64,000 bases of DNA from Liolophura sinensis (Eukaryota > Mollusca > Polyplacophora > Chitonida > Chitonidae): assembly GCF_032854445.1 (NCBI RefSeq), contig NC_088295.1:90566644-90630643 (forward strand). Reading direction: 5' to 3'. Under the pieces are notes generated by a model. It ran no database searches. It was not told the origin of the DNA and saw nothing but the letters and a program-made list of their open reading frames with translations. This document shows positions 41,001 through 47,000 of this stretch, one piece after another; positions within the stretch are counted from its first letter, which is position 1, and every line of letters starts with the position of its first letter. The translations under genes were made by a program, and so were the position numbers.

Positions 41001-44000
41001 ATAGTCGTTTTTTCCAGCACTTTCAAGAACCTTAATCCACGTATAAAGGAGCCATAAACATGCAGCCGTACTTTTCATATTAACTTGTTTGTACAATCAC
41101 ACAGACGTACATTAACCCCACATAACTGACACTGAGGTCCACAATGGTCATGGTGTCTGACTGGTTATTTGAAAACCTACAGTCATATCCTTGAACTACC
41201 ACTGGAACTACGCAAGATTACTTGGACTTGTCAGTATACATGGTACACATGCAGCGTGACTTTATTAGGCATCGGTGTCAGTTACCTACAGGTGCTGCAT
41301 GGCACTTCAGTGCTGACACCTCTGTAGTGTCAGTTACCTACATGCAGAGCATGGCACTTCAGTGCTGACACCTCTGTAGTGTCAGTTACCTACATGTACA
41401 GCATGGCATTTAAGTGCTGACACTTCTGTAGTTTCAGGGGTCTGCCCCCTCACAAGCAGACAAAGTGGTCATGGGTGCATGTGGTGTATGTCCCAAAACC
41501 CAAAACTCACACATCTACAGCATGGCACTTCAGTGCTGACACCTCGGTAGTGTCAGTTTTCTACATGTACAGCATGACATTTCAGTGCTGACACCTCTGT
41601 ACTGTCAGTTACCTACATGTACAGCATGGCATTTAAGTGCTGACACCTCTGTAGTTTCAGGGGTCTGCCCCCTCACAAGCAGACAAAGTGGTCATGGGTG
41701 CATGTGGTGTATGTCCCAAAACCCAAACCTCACACATCTACAGCATGGCACTTCAGTGCTGACACCTCGGTAGTGTTAGTTACCTACATGTACAGCATGA
41801 CATTTCAGTGCCGACACCTCTGTAGTGTCAGTTACCTACATCTGTAGTTTCAGGGACCCGCCCCCTCACAGACAGACTCAGTGGTCATGGGTGTATGTCC
41901 CAAAACCCAAACCTCACACATGTACAGCATGGCACTTCAGTGCTGACACCTCTGTAGTGTCAGTTACCTACATGTACAGCATGGCATTTAAGTGCTGACA
42001 CTTCTGTAGTTTCAGGGGTCCGCCCCCTCACATGCAGACACAGTGGTCATGGGTGCGTGTTCCAAAACCCAAACCTCACACATACACCTCGGATAATACC
42101 TATAATATGACTATAAAACTGGGAGCCTAATCTCACATTACATAACAGAAGATTCTGGCATATATTCTGACTTTTTCAAGCAATAACCTTAGATATCTAG
42201 TGTATATCACCAGGACAATTCAATTATACATGTACCAAATAAACTGATGTATTCTTTAAGCTTTACATGGCCACCAGCTGACTTTCATGTAACCTCATGT
42301 TCATTTGTTCCTAACTTTGTAAGGAATTAAAACTTGCACTATCTCTATTTTAAAACAGAAAATGTACCTAAATCATTTTATCATAAAAAATAAATAATAA
42401 ATAAAAAAAAAATAATGATATATCCCATGTATGGTAATTAACTGTTTTCAGTTTGTCACTTTCCACTGGCACTGGCGCCAGGGACTCAGTTGGCATCAGT
42501 GTTGGAGATAGATGCATCAATCTCACCGCATTTATCCCACCCATATGAAATATTAATGCCAACTCACCCATATTGAGAATATCAAAAACTTTACAATAAA
42601 CTTTGCCTCATGCCTTGTGTTTATTACTTGACACGCACTGAAGCCATCTCTGAAATTTGTTGCCAAACATCCAAAGGCTGCTAAAGAGACTTTACCTGCA
42701 TGGTGAAGTCTGGAATAACTTGTGTGTAACTTATTTGGTTTGTGTCATATCACGCTGTCACTGATGTAAAAAAACATAACGCTTTCTGGAACAGGAAAGA
42801 CTTCTTGCGGTGGTTATCTCCTTAGCATCAGTATGTATAATGACAGTTACACTTGTGTTCGACCACTTTTGGCCTGCTATTCATCTCAGTAAATTTCACT
42901 AGGCATTTTATACACATACATACCTGGCAGAAAAATACTTGTGACAAAAAAAAAACTAAGGACCAATTTCTAAATTTCAAATTTAAAAACACATGATTTT
43001 CAAGCACTTTCCAGGTCTGGAAATCACTTCATCTCCAGTCAAGGATTTTCCAGGATTTTAAGGACCCGTACCAACCCTGGCCTTACCCTTTCTCCCACTT
43101 ACAATACTGCCCTTGAGGTGAAAATGTCAACAAGCTCCTTATTTTAATGCCAATGTTGATCAATGCATTTCACGGTCCCTATAATCATCTGCCATATTTT
43201 CAGTGATTTATAGCTATATGACCAAAAAAAGCTGTAATGAAGATGCATTATCCAGCCTCATTGCCAAAAGCTATCAGCAAGGCTGTTAAGCATCCAGGCT
43301 TAATCCTATGAGAGGAAACACCTGGACACTTCTAGATGTTCAGTTTTCCAACAGCAGAGGCACGTGGTAGCTGACAAGATAATCAGCCTTTATCCTGAGT
43401 GCGGCCTACAGGCACAAAGCACTGAGCTGATCATACCATTCATCCAGTTTGTCTTTAACACATGGATGGCTGTGAAACAGACAAATCAGGTTTCTGCTTC
43501 CATTCAGCTGTGCATGGTTTCATAAACTCTTTAAACTGCGGTTTGTCCATGAACATTAGTCAGCATTATAGTGGAGAGACAATATTACATATCTCCAGTT
43601 ATCAGCTTTTCACAGAGTGTCCAGCAAAGGGCCACCATTTTTTCAGTATTATTACCAAAACTACTCAAAATGTGAGACATGCACCACAACTAAAGGTGTA
43701 ACATACTATTTTTTTCCATAAAAAAGCCCCATATATTTCACACATTATATTAATACACATTATTTATGCATTGCTCTATGAACCATGTATGTAACTAGCA
43801 GTGACCGAGAATAGGGGCTGTGTTTATCTAGTAGTTTGTCTGGGTCAATAAAGCACATGTCCTCTATACAGAGATGACCTGACTGGTTAATGTAAAGATA
43901 TTCCCATAGGTGCATTCCTGTCATACCAGATACCCCACTTTATTACAGTTACATTGATCAGTACACTCCTCAATTGGGATTGGCATACCTAGTCTTCAAT

Positions 44001-47000
44001 ATCGCAATGTCTGTGTCTGATATATGTCTGCATTCTCTTCACGGGCTAACACCTAAATAATTTATTTAATAAAACTGCTTGCAAATTAGTTTTACATGCA
44101 CACCTTCAAATCAGAAGAAAAATGTAATATCAAAATATAGGAGACTTTTCTTTTCCAGTAATTAATGGCCAAACATAAATCCTGCCTAATGTTTTATTTT
44201 ACAGATACAATGCAGTTTTACATTTAAACTACATTGTTTGAGTTTGAAGACAAAGACACTACTTTGATTAGATTGGCCAATTTCAGGGCTTCATAAAAAG
44301 TATAATTTTATCAGCCTGCACAGAATAACACCTTCAGAATATGCTTGAATGAACACCTTGCACACTTGCAAAATGGTTGAAGAATTACAGTAGTCATCAT
44401 TCACCTGGCTACTCTACCCCTAAGGCTACACAATTAATTTGTTTAATTTTTTTGTTTAGAAAAATTAGAAGTATTGGATTACATAATCTTTTGATGCAAA
44501 CTTTTTTACAGTTAACTGTTGGTTAAAACCTAAAACATAACAATCTTTGTTCTCTCCTCTGGTACCGTAGGTGTACATGTGTAAGCTGTACATATGAACA
44601 GTGCACCTTGAACTATTTGAAAGGAATCTCAATTGTGTCTCCCACAATAACCTGTAAACTTGTTAAATCTCACAGATATGTGTACATTCATGTTTACATC
44701 CTAACATAGCCCATTCATCTCATGTAGGTCTCTAGCTGCAACACTCAGGTATTATGAGGTACCCAGTAAAGGACATGGGCTGACTCTAGCCACTCAGTTT
44801 CCTACACTCTGATGCTATTACATAAGTCTGCAGATATTTTAGGCTGGCATAATTGTGGCAACCAAATCTTTGTGACATTGACTTAAGGGAATCCAAAATG
44901 GACGGTGATTAGCTGACAGCTGAGATGGGGTTTCCTGGGTTAAACTCTGCAGCCTTGGCCATGCTTGAATAACTGTGCCATCCCTAAAATTCAGCTTTTG
45001 CTAGGCATAACTTTATAGACTTGCCCATCTCTCAAACCAGCCAATCAGAAACGATTTTGCATTCTTTTATGTCTCAACAACAACAGCTTAACCTATTTTA
45101 GAAAAGGAGTCTTCACAGTTGAAAGCAAAATCTGTATCACAATACAATAACAAAGTTACAATGCCTGAAGTTTACAAATAATCAACAGTTGTTGATGACT
45201 GTCCATGCATGAATGCATATATGCAGACATATGATGGATGGTAAATGGGAGGTTATGTTTGTGATGCACAGCAAACTGATTTAAATGTAAACAAACATAT
45301 ATATTTCATTGTATAAATGGACAAGCATTTCTGGAAAATCTGTGCAAACAAGCAAGAGCTGGTCGTAAGCACTGTTGTTAGTATTGCGCGTATCCCATCT
45401 AACTGTTTACATACCAGACTTGTGAGCCTGAAACTCATCTACAACAAGAGCATTCCAACATTTCCAACACTTTGCAGGATGGTAATTACAGGTATTCATA
45501 ATATGTCACTAAGTATCCAAAATATACACACATAAGCTGTTAGAATTAATTCTAGATCCGAAGTCCGCAAGCATGGTTCATTTATACATAATGTAGTATG
45601 GGAGATTTGGACACAATTCAACCTGAAAATTTGGTAAAGTTACCTACAATAGGTAATGTTACCTGTGGAAGACACTGCTGCATGTATATAAAAGCAGTCA
45701 TACCTGTAGGAGACAATCTTTACGGGCATATATTGCATTGTCAGCAGTATTGCCTGATGCATATATAGAATGCAATGTTACCAAGACAGTAAAATACCAA
45801 TAGTCTGAACAGTTATCTTTAGCAGTAGTGTTACCTATAGAGTGCGATGTTATCTGTATAAGGCAGTATTACCAATAGGGTGAGCTGTTATCTTTAGGAG
45901 TAATGTTACGTGTAGAATGCAATGTTGCCTGTACAAGGCAGTATTACCAACAGGGTGAACTGTTATCTCTAGGAGTAGTGTTACATGCAGAATGCAATGT
46001 TACCTGTACAAGGCAGTATTACCAATAGGGTGAGCTGTTATCTTTAGGAGTAGTGTTACGTGTAGAATGCAATGTTACCTGTACAAGGCAGTATTACCAA
46101 TAGGGTGAACTGTTATCTCTAGGAGTAGTGTTACATGTAGAATGCAATGTTACCTGTACAAGGCAGTATTACCAATAGGATGAGCTGTTATCTTTAGGAG
46201 TAGTGTTACATGTAGAATGCAATGTTACCTGTACAAGGCAGTATTACCAATAGGGTGAGCTGTTATCTTTAGGAGTAGTGTTACGTGTAGAATGTAATGT
46301 TGCCTGTACAAGGCAGTATTACCAATAGGGTCAACTGTTATCTTTAGGAGTAGCGTTACGTGTAGAATGCAATGTTGCCTGTACAAGGCAGTATTACCAA
46401 TAGGGTCAACTGTTATCTTTAGGAGTAGTGTTACCTGTAGAATGCAATGCTACCTGTACAAGGCAGTATTACGAATAGGGTGAACTGTTATCTTTAGGAG
46501 TAGTGAATGTGTATCTGAGACAACATGTTTATTTTCAGCTTTTGCTCACTAGACAATATTATGCCTGTAGAGGATAGTGTTGCTTGTACCATGTAGTCCT
46601 ACATAGACTTGCAGAATGCAATGTTATCTGTAGGGGGCAGTGTTGCTTGTAGAATGCAATGTTATTTGTAGGGGGAAGTGTTGTATGTAGAATGCAATGT
46701 TATTTGTAGGGGGATGTGTTGCCTATAGAATGCAACGTTATTTGTAGGGGGAAGTGTTGTATGTAGAATGCAATGTTAACTGTAGGGGGGACAGTGTTGC
46801 TTGTAGAATGCAATGTTAACTGTAGGAGACAGTGTTGCTTGTAGAATGCAATGCTAACTGTAGGGGGCAGTGTTGCTTATCTAGTGCAATGTCAGCTGCA
46901 GGGGTAGTTTTGCTTGTAGAATGCAATGTTAACTGTAGGGGGCAGTGTTGCTTGTAGAATGCAATGTTATACATGTAGGTAGGTGGAAGTGTTGTTTGTA

